From Candidatus Auribacterota bacterium (lineage in GTDB: Bacteria > Auribacterota > JAFGBW01), in the NCBI GenBank assembly GCA_016932965.1, contig JAFGBW010000231.1, positions 1 to 21,022 on the forward strand: a stretch of DNA of 21,022 nucleotides, given 5' to 3'. Made by a program: the position numbers and the translations under genes. The notes under the pieces are model-generated. The model saw only the letters and a program-made list of their open reading frames with translations, had not been told where the DNA came from and made no database searches. Shown here in pieces: positions 1-8,295 of the stretch; positions within the stretch are counted from its first letter, which is position 1; every line of letters begins with the position of its first letter.

Positions 1-1373
1 ATGCCTTCCCGTTCCAATAAGATGATGATATCCTGGTCGCTCAGGGGATTTTTGGGATCCTCTGCCTTGATGATATCCTGGATGCGCTGTTTGATGTTTC
101 GCGTGGAAGTAGACTCTCCTGAGACGGTTTTGATTTCCTGGGAGAAAAAATATTTCACCGGAAAGATTCCCTGGGGGGTCTGCACATATTTTTTGCTGAT
201 CGCTCTCGAAACAGTGGATTCATGAATATTCAAGCGGGAAGCGATGTCCTGCATGGTCAGAGGTTCCAGAAAACCGACCCCCTCCCGCAGGAAACGTTTT
301 TGAATCTGGACAATTTCCTTCATGATACGGAGAATGGTGTGTTGTCGCTGTTGGATGTTTTTGATCAGCCATAGTCCCGATTGAACTTTGTTTTTGATAT
401 AAGTTTTAGTTTCTTCCTGGGTTTCGTCATTGTTCATGAGACTGCGGTAAAGGTTTGAAATCCTCAGATGCGGGATGCGGCCGTCGTTTATGTTGATTTC
501 AAATTCCCCATCTTTTTCTTCGATGAAGATATCGGGTATGATGTAAACGACATGTTCCTGAGAAAAATTTCTCCCGGGTTTGGGTTCCAGGGTGGAAATG
601 TATTTGGCGGCTTTTTCCACTTCTTCCGGAGGCACTTTAAAACGTTTAGCAATTTGCGGATATCGGTGTTTAGCTAGGTCCTCCAGATGGTTTTCAATGA
701 GAAGGCGCACCAAGGGGGCATCGTTTTGAGATAAATTCAATTGAAGAAAAATACACTCTTTAAGATCCCGGGCTCCGACCCCGGGAGGATTGAACTGCTG
801 AATCTTGGTCAGGACCCGCTCAATTTGCTCTTCATCACAGGAAAGGGCAAGAGCCATCTGGTCCGTCGGAAGAGACAGGTAACCGTTTGTATCAATGTTG
901 CCGATGATGTATTCGCCGATTTTGTATTCCATTTGTTCCAGGTCAAGGAGTTCAAGCTGTTTTAAGAGGTGTTCGTGGAGTGTCTCGGAAACAGAAATGG
1001 AGGATTCCAGGAAACGTCTTTTTTCTTCATCTAACGTATTGTAACGTCTGAGAGCATATGACTGTTTAAAAAAATCTCTCCATTCATCATCCATATTGGA
1101 AAGGCGTTCAAAACGGTCCTTGAACTCTTCCGAGTTGAAGTCTTCCGGGGAAGAGGAGGGTTCTTTTTCCATCTCTGATAGATTTTTATCCAGGGAAAGA
1201 TCCACGCTCATGGTTTCTTCGAGAATGGGGTTTTCAGCCATTTCCTGGGAAATTTTGGCCCGGAGTTCCATGATGGGCATTTGGAGAACCTGGATGGCCT
1301 GCTGCATTTGCGGAGAGAGCACCATCTGCTGAATGGTTTTCATGCTCTGTTCCATCCGGGTTCCTATAACCAT
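1..1373 (-). CDS. rpoN: RNA polymerase sigma-54 factor RpoN (C-terminus cut by window edge)
   Basis: Alternative sigma factor that directs RNA polymerase to -24/-12 promoters and needs an AAA+ activator. The minus-strand frame is open from ATG at 1373 to the window edge, 457 codons. The N-terminus has the glutamine-rich activator-interacting region (LSPQMQQAIQVLQMPIMEL, about residues 19-37), followed by an acidic linker and the core-binding domain. Near the truncated end is the DNA-binding helix-turn-helix with the family signature HESTVSRAISKKYVQTPQGI. The terminal RpoN box (ARRTVAKYR type) would lie just outside the window; the frame ends LLEREG, which normally precedes it by a few residues. 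Known family members are about 470-480 residues, so only some 20-30 residues are missing. An AAAGGA Shine-Dalgarno lies 7 nt before the ATG; in-frame Met7 and Met11 are less likely starts. It is transcribed divergently from clpB. Confidence 0.96.
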   Translation of the reverse strand, partial: MVIGTRMEQSMKTIQQMVLSPQMQQAIQVLQMPIMELRAKISQEMAENPILEETMSVDLSLDKNLSEMEKEPSSSPEDFNSEEFKDRFERLSNMDDEWRDFFKQSYALRRYNTLDEEKRRFLESSISVSETLHEHLLKQLELLDLEQMEYKIGEYIIGNIDTNGYLSLPTDQMALALSCDEEQIERVLTKIQQFNPPGVGARDLKECIFLQLNLSQNDAPLVRLLIENHLEDLAKHRYPQIAKRFKVPPEEVEKAAKYISTLEPKPGRNFSQEHVVYIIPDIFIEEKDGEFEININDGRIPHLRISNLYRSLMNNDETQEETKTYIKNKVQSGLWLIKNIQQRQHTILRIMKEIVQIQKRFLREGVGFLEPLTMQDIASRLNIHESTVSRAISKKYVQTPQGIFPVKYFFSQEIKTVSGESTSTRNIKQRIQDIIKAEDPKNPLSDQDIIILLEREG

Positions 1374-1892
1374 GATCGATTCCTTTTTTTTAGAATGGCC
1401 AGCTCATCTCAGTTATCCTATCGTTTCCTTCTTACTTTTCACCGGCAGATTGAAAGGTGAATGTCAAATCATGAGGAAACTAAAAGATAGTAAAATCTGT
1501 TTTTCTTTTTATGTGTACTAAATCATGAGGCATGCTTCATGCTTTAGCATATTAAAAACCCTTATCTTCTCTGTCAACGACTGTTTCTATCAGTTATTTT
1601 TCTATTTTTTATATCATGAAAACACTCTCAGGATCAGGAAAATAAAGAATCAAACGATCAAGAGCGGGCCAGTGCATTTTTTGTCTAATGCAGGTAAGAG
1701 GATGATAAAATAGGAACTGGATAAATAGCGTCAAAATGTCTCATTTTAGTGCAGCAAAATCTGTTGATAGCAACATGATCTCCTGAATTCCAGTCAGTTC
1801 TTAAGCAAAATCCCTGGTATATCTTTTGCTATAATTGCCATGTGATACACGAAAGAGATTATTTATTATAGAATGAGGAGCCGCAGAACCAT
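1374..1892. other. Gene-free divergent intergenic region between rpoN and clpB
   Basis: This 519-nt AT-rich gap separates two divergent genes. I see no convincing coding frame: the short open frames here lack ribosome binding sites and family resemblance. It holds the likely clpB promoter near 1827-1835. The 11-mer AAATCATGAGG occurs twice in direct orientation at 1466-1476 and 1520-1530, and an imperfect palindrome (ATGAGGCATGCTTCAT) spans 1525-1540. A perfect TTGACA lies on the minus strand at 1467-1462, pointing to rpoN, but I see no matching -10 at 16-18 nt. No CIRCE element, the HrcA operator common at heat-shock genes, is visible. Confidence 0.6.
1827..1835 (+). promoter_or_regulatory. 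Candidate extended -10 promoter for clpB
   Basis: The sequence TGCTATAAT gives a perfect -10 hexamer preceded by the TGn extension. It lies 58 nt before the clpB start. No good -35 is seen at 17 nt, which is usual for extended -10 promoters. It looks like a housekeeping-type promoter; a heat-shock sigma site is not obvious. Confidence 0.5.
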
Positions 1893-4457
1893 ATGAATTT
1901 CGATCATTACACGACAAAAGCATCTGAAGCAGTCCAGGGGGCTGTTCAATTAGTTGGACAACTCATGCATCAGGGGATCACACCCATGCACCTTTTTCTT
2001 GTTCTGATCGAACAGAAAGATGGAATGATTCCCTCCCTTTTACATAAACTTGAAGTCAACGTTGAGAATTTAAAGGAAAAAGTAAAAAAGGAGCTGACTT
2101 CCTTTCCCCGTATTTCAGGAACCAGTCCCTACCTGACTTCGGAACTCAACAAGGTTTTAGAGCAGGCTGAAAAAGAGGCCGCCCAGTTGCATGATGAGTT
2201 CGTGAGCACGGAACATTTGTTTCTGGCCTTGCTGGAACAGGGGGCCATAAAAATTAAGGTGACCTTTTCCAAAGACGATGTGCTAAAGGCGCTCATGTCA
2301 TTCAGGGGGAACCAAAGAGTCACCGACCAGGAACCTGAGGCAAAATATCGCGTACTGGAAAAGTACACACATGATCTCACTAAAATGGCCCGAGAAGGAA
2401 GGGTCGATCCGGTTATCGGCAGGAATGACGAGATTCGCCGTATCCTTCAGATTCTTTCTAGAAGAACAAAAAACAATCCGGTGCTGGTAGGGGAACCTGG
2501 AACGGGGAAGACAGCCATTGTGGAAGGGTTGGCGCAGAAAATCGTGGACGGGGATGTTCCGGAGGCCATCAAGAATAAAAGACTTTTGTCCCTGGATTTG
2601 GGAGCCATGATTGCCGGAACCAAATACCGCGGAGAATTTGAAGACCGTTTAAAGGCCCTCATCAAGGAAGTGGAAAAATCGTCCGGCCAGATCATCTTAT
2701 TCATTGATGAACTTCATACCATTGTGGGGGCGGGGAACGCGGAAGGTTCCATGGATGCCGGTAATCTATTGAAGCCTGCCCTTGCCAGGGGAACATTGAG
2801 AACCATTGGCGCTACGACACTCAAGGAATACAGAAGACATGTTGAAAAAGACGCCGCCTTGGAGCGGCGTTTTCAGCCTGTCATGGTGGAAGAATCTTCT
2901 GTCAAAGACGCGATTTCGATTCTGCGCGGCATCAAGGAAAAATATGAGCTGCATCATGGCGTTCGTATCCGTGACAATGCGATTGTGGCTTCGGTGCTTT
3001 TGTCGGAGAGGTACATCAACGACCGATTTCTGCCTGACAAAGCCATTGATCTCATGGATGAGGCGACTTCCTGTCTGAGAATTGAGATAGACAGCAAACC
3101 GACGGAAATTGATCAGTTGGAAAGAGTGATCCGCCAGCTGGAAATTGAAAAGGAGGCTCTTAAAAAAGAAAGTGATGAAGGTTCTTTGAGACGGCTGCAG
3201 CAACTTGATAAGGAACTATCGGATTTAAAGGAACAGGAGAAAAAACTGGAGCTTCAGTGGCAGACGGAAAAAGAGGTCATCAACCGTATCAAGGTTTTGA
3301 AAGAAAAAATGGGGTCTTTAAAAGAGGAATCCGTCCAGTCTGAAAGAAGAGGAGATCTGCAGAAAGTGGCCCAGATCAAATACAGCCATATTCCTGAGCT
3401 GGAAAAGGAGATCACCAAGGCGGAGTCCCAGTTGAACGCGATTCAGGAGTCTTCTGCCATTTTAAAGGAAGAGGTCACGGAAGAGGACATCGCTCGCGTG
3501 GTGGCAAGATGGACAGGGATTCCTGTTTCAAAAATTTTGTCAGAAGAAACCTCCAAGCTGGCGAGGATGGAGGAAGAGCTGGCGAAAAGAGTGGTGGGAC
3601 AGAAAAAGGCAATCGCAGCGGTTTCCCATGCGGTCAGGCGCAGCAGGGCGGGAATACAGGAAGAGGGACGGCCTATTGGTTCCTTTATTTTTCTCGGCCC
3701 GACGGGAGTCGGAAAAACGGAATTGGCCAAGGCCCTTGCCCAGTTTCTGTTCAATGATGATAAAATGCTTATCCGGGTAGACATGAGCGAATACATGGAA
3801 AAGCATTCCGTGGCGCGATTGATCGGTGCCCCACCTGGATATGTCGGCTATGATGAAGGCGGGCAGCTGACTGAATCAGTCCGGCGGCATCCTTACAGCG
3901 TGTTGTTGTTTGATGAAATTGAAAAAGCGCATCCGGATGTTTTTCATGTTCTTTTACAGGTATTGGATGATGGCAGGCTGACCGATTCCAAGGGCAAAAC
4001 CGTGGATTTTAAAAATACGGTCATCATCATGACGTCGAATTTGGGAAGCAGGGAGATCGCTGAATTTTCAAGCGACGGTAAAAAGCAGGCAGAAGCGATT
4101 CAAACCATTCTGCATTCCGCCTTCCGTCCGGAATTTTTAAACCGGATTGATGAAGTGATCGTCTTTCAGAAACTTTCTGAAAATGAACTGTCAAAAATCG
4201 TCAAGCTTCAAATGGCTTTGGTGGCAAAACGGCTGGCCGGAAAAAATATTGCCATGGAAATTTCAGAGAAAGCATCCAGCTATCTCGGCAAAGAAGGCTT
4301 TGATGAGGTTTTTGGCGCCAGGCCATTGAAACGTCTGATTCAGAATGAAATCCTGGATGAGCTTTCTTTGGAGATCATTGAAGGTAAAATCAAAGAAGGG
4401 GATCATATCCTTGTGGATTTGGAAAAAGATAAAATTAAAATCAGAAAAATCCAATAA
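1893..4457 (+). CDS. clpB: ATP-dependent disaggregase ClpB (Hsp100)
   Basis: Hexameric AAA+ chaperone that threads aggregated proteins through its pore, working with DnaK/DnaJ in the cytoplasm. At 854 residues it is full length (E. coli ClpB has 857). Domains in order: Clp N-domain (about 1-145); first AAA+ module with Walker A GEPGTGKT at 200-207 and Walker B IILFIDE at 267-273; the charged coiled-coil middle domain (about 400-525) that separates ClpB from ClpA and ClpX; second AAA+ module with Walker A GPTGVGKT at 602-609 and Walker B LLFDE at 671-675; and a sensor-2 GAR motif at 808-810. The start at 1893 fits the N-domain ([13 protein letters not shown]) and a GAGGAG Shine-Dalgarno 12 nt upstream, a slightly long spacing. 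It stands alone as a transcription unit, with a convergent operon after it. No key residue appears missing. Confidence 0.98.
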   Translation: MNFDHYTTKASEAVQGAVQLVGQLMHQGITPMHLFLVLIEQKDGMIPSLLHKLEVNVENLKEKVKKELTSFPRISGTSPYLTSELNKVLEQAEKEAAQLHDEFVSTEHLFLALLEQGAIKIKVTFSKDDVLKALMSFRGNQRVTDQEPEAKYRVLEKYTHDLTKMAREGRVDPVIGRNDEIRRILQILSRRTKNNPVLVGEPGTGKTAIVEGLAQKIVDGDVPEAIKNKRLLSLDLGAMIAGTKYRGEFEDRLKALIKEVEKSSGQIILFIDELHTIVGAGNAEGSMDAGNLLKPALARGTLRTIGATTLKEYRRHVEKDAALERRFQPVMVEESSVKDAISILRGIKEKYELHHGVRIRDNAIVASVLLSERYINDRFLPDKAIDLMDEATSCLRIEIDSKPTEIDQLERVIRQLEIEKEALKKESDEGSLRRLQQLDKELSDLKEQEKKLELQWQTEKEVINRIKVLKEKMGSLKEESVQSERRGDLQKVAQIKYSHIPELEKEITKAESQLNAIQESSAILKEEVTEEDIARVVARWTGIPVSKILSEETSKLARMEEELAKRVVGQKKAIAAVSHAVRRSRAGIQEEGRPIGSFIFLGPTGVGKTELAKALAQFLFNDDKMLIRVDMSEYMEKHSVARLIGAPPGYVGYDEGGQLTESVRRHPYSVLLFDEIEKAHPDVFHVLLQVLDDGRLTDSKGKTVDFKNTVIIMTSNLGSREIAEFSSDGKKQAEAIQTILHSAFRPEFLNRIDEVIVFQKLSENELSKIVKLQMALVAKRLAGKNIAMEISEKASSYLGKEGFDEVFGARPLKRLIQNEILDELSLEIIEGKIKEGDHILVDLEKDKIKIRKIQ

Positions 4458-4503
4458 TAGGGCCAGAGGAGTTTGACAATTCCGGAAATATTTCAAGAAA
4501 TAG

Positions 4504-4696
4504 TTTCATCATGGAGGACACGGAGAGCAGAACGAGTTATGAATGTTGAGTTTTGACTCGAAGCCAGGAAAGCGAAGAGGGACGACTTGAGTCACCCGCA
4601 AGGGCACGATGCCCGCAGTCCAATTTTGAGTTCAAATGAAATTTCATCATTCCAACTCATCATTCAAAATTCACAATTCCAGTTTCCGTGATGAAA
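4504..4696. repeat. Dispersed intergenic repeat, copy 1
   Basis: A gene-free stretch between convergent genes with near-inverted ends: TTTCATCATGGA at 4504 and, on the other strand, TTTCATCACGGA from 4696 (11 of 12 match). The left 24 nt match copy 2 (12362-12385) at 20 of 24 positions. On the minus strand 4660-4624 matches copy 2 (12409-12445) at 32 of 37 positions. On the minus strand 4615-4598 matches copy 3 (16730-16747) at 17 of 18 positions, and 4586-4575 matches 16762-16773 at all 12. A GGGCA/TGCCC hairpin lies at 4602-4614. It encodes nothing and has no transposase. It looks like a small non-autonomous, MITE-like or RNA-structure repeat; the class is inferred. Confidence 0.7.
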
Positions 4697-4745
4697 AGAA
4701 TGAATAAGTTTTTTATAGATTATGCCACTATGGCTGAAGAAAAGA

Positions 4746-5120
4746 TTAAAGAGCCCATTTTTCGATGGTTTTTTGCAAGGAATCGAAGATGACCGGTTTA
4801 ACGATGAAGTCATTGACGCCGTTTAAAAAACACTGCTCGCGTTTTTCCCGGCTGGCAAAAGCGGAAAGAATGATGATGGGGATGTTTTTTTTATCCCAGT
4901 CTTTTTCGCGGATTTTTTGAGCTGCAGTCAGGCCGTCCACCTTGGGCATATTGATGTCCATGATGATCAGATCGATTTTTTCCTTTTCAAGGATGTCGAG
5001 TACTTCCTGTCCGTCTCTGGCCAGAACATGAGGATATCCCATGTCTTCCATGAGCAAGGTCAGCAGTTTTAGATTAGAAGGAATATCGTCAGCAATAAGA
5101 ATTCTGGATTTTTTTTTCAT
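4746..5120 (-). CDS. Stand-alone response regulator receiver protein (CheY-like)
   Basis: A 124-residue protein made only of a phosphoreceiver domain, with no DNA-binding or enzymatic output domain. The acidic pocket is D11-D12, the phospho-accepting aspartate is D55 (MDINMP), the switch Ser is S86 and the conserved lysine is K108 (VKP). All needed residues are present, so it should accept phosphate from a histidine kinase, but no kinase is in the window. It is the last gene of a three-gene minus-strand group, 49 nt after the CsgG-like gene, with only a weak ribosome binding site (GGATT). It probably acts through protein-protein contact, for example on motility or envelope proteins; the partner is unknown. 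It could also be a detached piece of a hybrid kinase. Confidence 0.9.
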   Translation of the reverse strand: MKKKSRILIADDIPSNLKLLTLLMEDMGYPHVLARDGQEVLDILEKEKIDLIIMDINMPKVDGLTAAQKIREKDWDKKNIPIIILSAFASREKREQCFLNGVNDFIVKPVIFDSLQKTIEKWAL

Positions 5121-5169
5121 AATCCAATAGCCGTTGAATCATGACCTTTTCTTATTTTTTGATCAAGTT

Positions 5170-5802
5170 TCATTTTTTGCGCGGAGCCTGTCTGCAGATA
5201 TCGTAAGCCATTTCTTTTGTGGCCCGATCCAGTGCATTTGAAATCAAGCCGTCCTTGTTTTTCTCTCCTTCTTTGACCGCACCAAGAGCCTTTTTTACTG
5301 CGGTTTTTTCCTTGCCGTTCCATTTGGAGATGGCCAGGATTTCTCCGGTGGACAGATTCACGAGCCGGCCTTCCAGACTGATTTCCAGAGTAGTCTCCTC
5401 TTTTGAAATGATCCCCAGGCTTTTTTTCTGTTTATTTTCTGAAACATGGATGATGCTGCCCAAGAGCATCAATTCCGCGCCAAGCTGCTTTCCAAGCTGG
5501 CTGACCGTTTCCTGTTTGAAATAATCTGTCTGTTGAATCTGGAGTTCCTGAAGGACAGCCGTCAGTTTTTCCCTTTCTATGATCCTGAAGCGCTGATAAG
5601 AAAAAATTTCATAGATCATCTGGTCGGCAACCGGATTGCCGAGGTATTGGTATTGTTGTTCTTTGGTTTTATCTTCAAACGGCATGACGGCCAGGAGATA
5701 CCTTTCTTTTTCATCAAAAGGTTCCAATATCTGTTTGGATTCTTTGGGAATAAGATGGGTGGAAAGCATAAAAATGATGAGCCACATCCAAGATTTTTTC
5801 AT
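5170..5802 (-). CDS. CsgG/FlgO-like exported protein
   Basis: A 210-residue protein with an N-terminal hydrophobic signal (about 1-19) and no clear lipobox cysteine. The body resembles the CsgG/FlgO/LpoB fold family: AVMPFED at 38-44, a LGNPVADQM helix, the IIEREKL strand at 74-80, then LGKQLGAELMLLGSI at 103-117 and a RLVNLSTGEIL strand near 146-156. Family members bind or build periplasmic and outer-membrane structures (curli pore, flagellar outer-membrane proteins, peptidoglycan synthase activators). The protein is shorter than CsgG (about 260-280), and I see no pore-forming segment, so a secretion channel is doubtful. It overlaps the upstream glycosyltransferase gene by 4 nt (ATGA), so the two are probably translationally coupled. 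The precise role is unknown. Confidence 0.75.
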   Translation of the reverse strand: MKKSWMWLIIFMLSTHLIPKESKQILEPFDEKERYLLAVMPFEDKTKEQQYQYLGNPVADQMIYEIFSYQRFRIIEREKLTAVLQELQIQQTDYFKQETVSQLGKQLGAELMLLGSIIHVSENKQKKSLGIISKEETTLEISLEGRLVNLSTGEILAISKWNGKEKTAVKKALGAVKEGEKNKDGLISNALDRATKEMAYDICRQAPRKK

Positions 5803-6926
5803 GGGGAATTCCTTTTTTTATGAACCGTTTCCTGAATAGCCTGTTTTATTTTTTCAATAAATTCTGCCGCAGAGAACCGGTTAACGGTTTCCCGGAAAGC
5901 TTCAACAGAAAAAGAAGATTGTTCAGCCTTTTGGACGGCCTGGATCAGAGAATCCGTAGTCTGCTCCTGAAAAAAACAGCCGGTTTTTCCTTCTGTAACG
6001 GTTTCGAGAAGCCCTCCTTTATGATAGGCAATGACAGGGGTGGCAAAAGCCATGGCTTCGAGAGGGACAATGCCGAAATCTTCCACCCCAGGGAAAAGAA
6101 GGGCTTTGGCGGATTTAAGCCACTGGAATTTTTCTTCATCTCTCACCCATCCCAGGAATTGGACAGTAGGACCGGCTAATTTTCTTAATCGTTGTATTTC
6201 AGGCCCTGATCCGATTACTTTCAAAGGATACCGGCATAGATTGCAGGCTCTGATGGCCAAATCGATCCGTTTATACGGAACCAGGGCAGACAAAACCAGA
6301 TAATAATTTGATTTCGGCAAAGAAGGGGTAAAGGGAATATCCACGGGTGGGTAAATGATATCGGATTGCCGGTGATAATATTTTTGGATTCTTTCCTGAA
6401 CGGTTTTTGAGATGGCAATGATCCGGCTGATTCTTTTTGCCCCTTCTTCATCCCATCTTTTTAAATGATGAATAACCGGAGACAATAACAAGTGTTTGAG
6501 CTTATTTTTTCCGAAATATTCCTCCTGAAGTTCCCAGATATACCGCATGGGACTGAAGCAATAGCACAGATGAGGGGTCCCTTCAGGCACAGGAACGTTT
6601 TTTGCCGCACAGTGAGAGGTGGACAGAACCAGATCGAAATCCCTGAAATGGAATTGTTTCACTGCGGCAGGATAGAGCGGAAGATACCATCGGTAGAGTC
6701 TGTCCTTATAAGGAAGCTGATTGATGAAGGAAGGATGGATGCTATGATTAAGAATGTCTGCAGAGATTCTGGCCGGGTCCATGTGCAGGGTGTAAATGGG
6801 TGCCCGGGGAAAAAGCCGGCACAGTTGTTCCAGCACTTTTTCTCCTCCCCGCATGCCGTTCAGCCAATCATGAACAAAAGCTACTTTCAGGTTTGAAAAC
6901 ATGGTAGGCAGTATACATTTTTTCAT
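5799..6926 (-). CDS. Glycosyltransferase, GT4 family (group 1)
   Basis: A retaining GT-B glycosyltransferase that transfers a sugar from a nucleotide-sugar donor, most likely in surface-polysaccharide or O-antigen synthesis. From the chosen start it has 375 residues. The N-terminal acceptor domain begins KVAFVHDWLNGMRGGEKVLE, a pattern of WbaZ-like mannosyltransferases. The donor domain starts near VLSALVPYKR (about 211-220) and has the EX7E motif EDFGIVPLE at 282-290. The start is uncertain: an in-frame GTG at 6938 has no ribosome binding site, ATG 6926 has a weak one (GGTG), and ATG 6902 gives the most compact N-terminus. It is first in a three-gene operon, overlapping the CsgG-like gene by 4 nt. 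The sugar and acceptor cannot be read from sequence. Confidence 0.88.
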   Translation of the reverse strand: MKKCILPTMFSNLKVAFVHDWLNGMRGGEKVLEQLCRLFPRAPIYTLHMDPARISADILNHSIHPSFINQLPYKDRLYRWYLPLYPAAVKQFHFRDFDLVLSTSHCAAKNVPVPEGTPHLCYCFSPMRYIWELQEEYFGKNKLKHLLLSPVIHHLKRWDEEGAKRISRIIAISKTVQERIQKYYHRQSDIIYPPVDIPFTPSLPKSNYYLVLSALVPYKRIDLAIRACNLCRYPLKVIGSGPEIQRLRKLAGPTVQFLGWVRDEEKFQWLKSAKALLFPGVEDFGIVPLEAMAFATPVIAYHKGGLLETVTEGKTGCFFQEQTTDSLIQAVQKAEQSSFSVEAFRETVNRFSAAEFIEKIKQAIQETVHKKRNSP

Positions 6927-7065
6927 GGTTATCACCACGAATAACTTTTTATCTGCCCTGTCCGGTAATAAATAGGATCATGAGTTAACCCTGACGAATA
7001 AGTTAGGATTGAGAATTAAGAACAAGGAGCCTATAGACCCGTCATAACCAGGATTCCCATTGAGA

Positions 7066-7094
7066 TTGATAAAATAAAAGAGAAATAATATCAT
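7066..7094 (+). promoter_or_regulatory. Candidate sigma-70-type promoter for the DUF362 gene
   Basis: TTGATA (7066-7071) and TATCAT (7089-7094) each match the consensus hexamers at 5 of 6 positions and are 17 nt apart. The downstream ATG is at 7125, after an AGAGGA ribosome binding site at 7115-7120. Confidence 0.55.
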
Positions 7095-7124
7095 TGGGAT
7101 AGAATCAAGATAAAAGAGGATCCC

Positions 7125-8195
7125 ATGAACCAAGCTGTTGTTTTTCATGTTCCGGTTTCGGAAACAGACACTGTCCAACAGATTCAAAATCAATTTTCCA
7201 GGATGCTTGACTCAAGCGGTCTGTTCCAGGATGTGTTGCCCGGGTTCAAACCGGTTATTAAAATGCATTTCGGGGAGGAAGGCAATACGGGTTTCGTTGA
7301 TCCGTCCTTTGTGAGGGTTTTGTGTCAGGATTTGATTAAAAGAGGATCAAGTCCGGTTCTTGCAGATACCAACACGTTGTACAGGGGACGGCGTGTATTT
7401 TCAGATGAGCATAGAAAACTGGCCTATGAGCACGGTTTCACGCCGGAGAACACCGGCGCTCGTGTTGAAATTCCGGATGAAAGAAGGCAGGAAGAGGTGG
7501 TTATTGTTTCCGTGAATGAGAAACAGGTGAAGGAAGCCAAGCTGTTAAGATTGTTCACCGGGTCGGAAATGCTGGTTTCCCTGGCACATTTCAAGGGTCA
7601 TATCATGTCGGGTTTTGGGGGAACGTTAAAGAATCTGGGAATGGGATGCGCGACCCGGGAAGGCAAGCTTTTCCAGCATGGTGATGTGGCTCCGGTTGTG
7701 GAGTCAGCCGCTTGCATTGCCTGCGGCGCCTGTGTAAATGTATGTCCTGCTGATGCCGTTTCGATGGTGAATGGCAAGGCCCGGGTGGATGAAGGTAAAT
7801 GCATCGGCTGTGCGAGCTGCATTGCCGCGTGCGCTTACGAGGCCATGAGCGTCAACTGGGGAAAGGGCGGTGCGACTCTCCAGCCTAGGATGGTTGAATA
7901 TGCTGCCGCGGTTGTTCGTAGTGTCCGCTCATTTGCCTGCATCAATTTTGCGACAAAGATCACGGCTGAATGCGACTGCCTGGCCAAGGATGACCCCAGG
8001 ATTGTTCCGGACATCGGGATTTTTGCCGGCCGGGATCCTGTGGCTGTGGATCAGGCCTGTTATGATTCGGTGATCCAGAAGGCGGGCAAAGATGTTTTCA
8101 AAGAAGCCCATAGTTACTGTGATCCTGCCGTTCAGCTGGCTTACGCTGAAAAACTCAAAATCGGAACCAGGAAATATAAGCTACAGGTCCTTTGA
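7125..8195 (+). CDS. DUF362 domain protein with two [4Fe-4S] ferredoxin clusters
   Basis: A 356-residue cytoplasmic protein (no signal peptide). The N-terminal and C-terminal parts belong to the DUF362 family (VIKMHFGEEGNTGFVDP near 44-60, LAHFKGHIMSGFGGTLKNLG near 153-172, GRDPVAVDQACYD near 302-314). Between them is a bacterial-ferredoxin insert with cysteines 197/200/203/207 and 226/229/232/236, which should hold two [4Fe-4S] clusters. An extra cysteine pair, ECDC, lies at 282-285. Such proteins are common in anaerobes and are often annotated as Fe-S binding proteins; the reaction is not established, though electron transfer is implied. It has its own promoter and a good ribosome binding site and is monocistronic, convergent with the agmatine deiminase gene. 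The start is well supported. Confidence 0.92.
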   Translation: MNQAVVFHVPVSETDTVQQIQNQFSRMLDSSGLFQDVLPGFKPVIKMHFGEEGNTGFVDPSFVRVLCQDLIKRGSSPVLADTNTLYRGRRVFSDEHRKLAYEHGFTPENTGARVEIPDERRQEEVVIVSVNEKQVKEAKLLRLFTGSEMLVSLAHFKGHIMSGFGGTLKNLGMGCATREGKLFQHGDVAPVVESAACIACGACVNVCPADAVSMVNGKARVDEGKCIGCASCIAACAYEAMSVNWGKGGATLQPRMVEYAAAVVRSVRSFACINFATKITAECDCLAKDDPRIVPDIGIFAGRDPVAVDQACYDSVIQKAGKDVFKEAHSYCDPAVQLAYAEKLKIGTRKYKLQVL

Positions 8196-8295
8196 AAAGG
8201 AATCCGCGAAATATCAGGGAATACCCCACTTTTTTTTTCTGTGGAGGAATCAATTCTCCGTCTGTAAGGACTTTTTGAGAGCCCTGATCAGAGGT

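Noticed and set aside
1525-1713. Open frame of 62 codons in the rpoN-clpB gap
   Set aside because: No ribosome binding site, no recognisable motif, and a composition typical of AT-rich intergenic DNA.
2766-3203. 145-codon open frame antisense to clpB
   Set aside because: It is the complement of strongly conserved clpB codons; no start signal or family resemblance.
5117-5323. 68-codon minus-strand frame overlapping the CsgG-like gene end
   Set aside because: Out-of-frame shadow of the CsgG-like gene; Arg/Lys/Gly-rich with no signal for translation.
6978-7193. 71-codon minus-strand frame upstream of the DUF362 gene
   Set aside because: Overlaps the promoter and start of the well-supported DUF362 gene; no ribosome binding site.
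8209-8245. Short GGG/CCC stem followed by a run of T after the DUF362 gene
   Set aside because: The stem has only 3-4 pairs, too weak to call a terminator.
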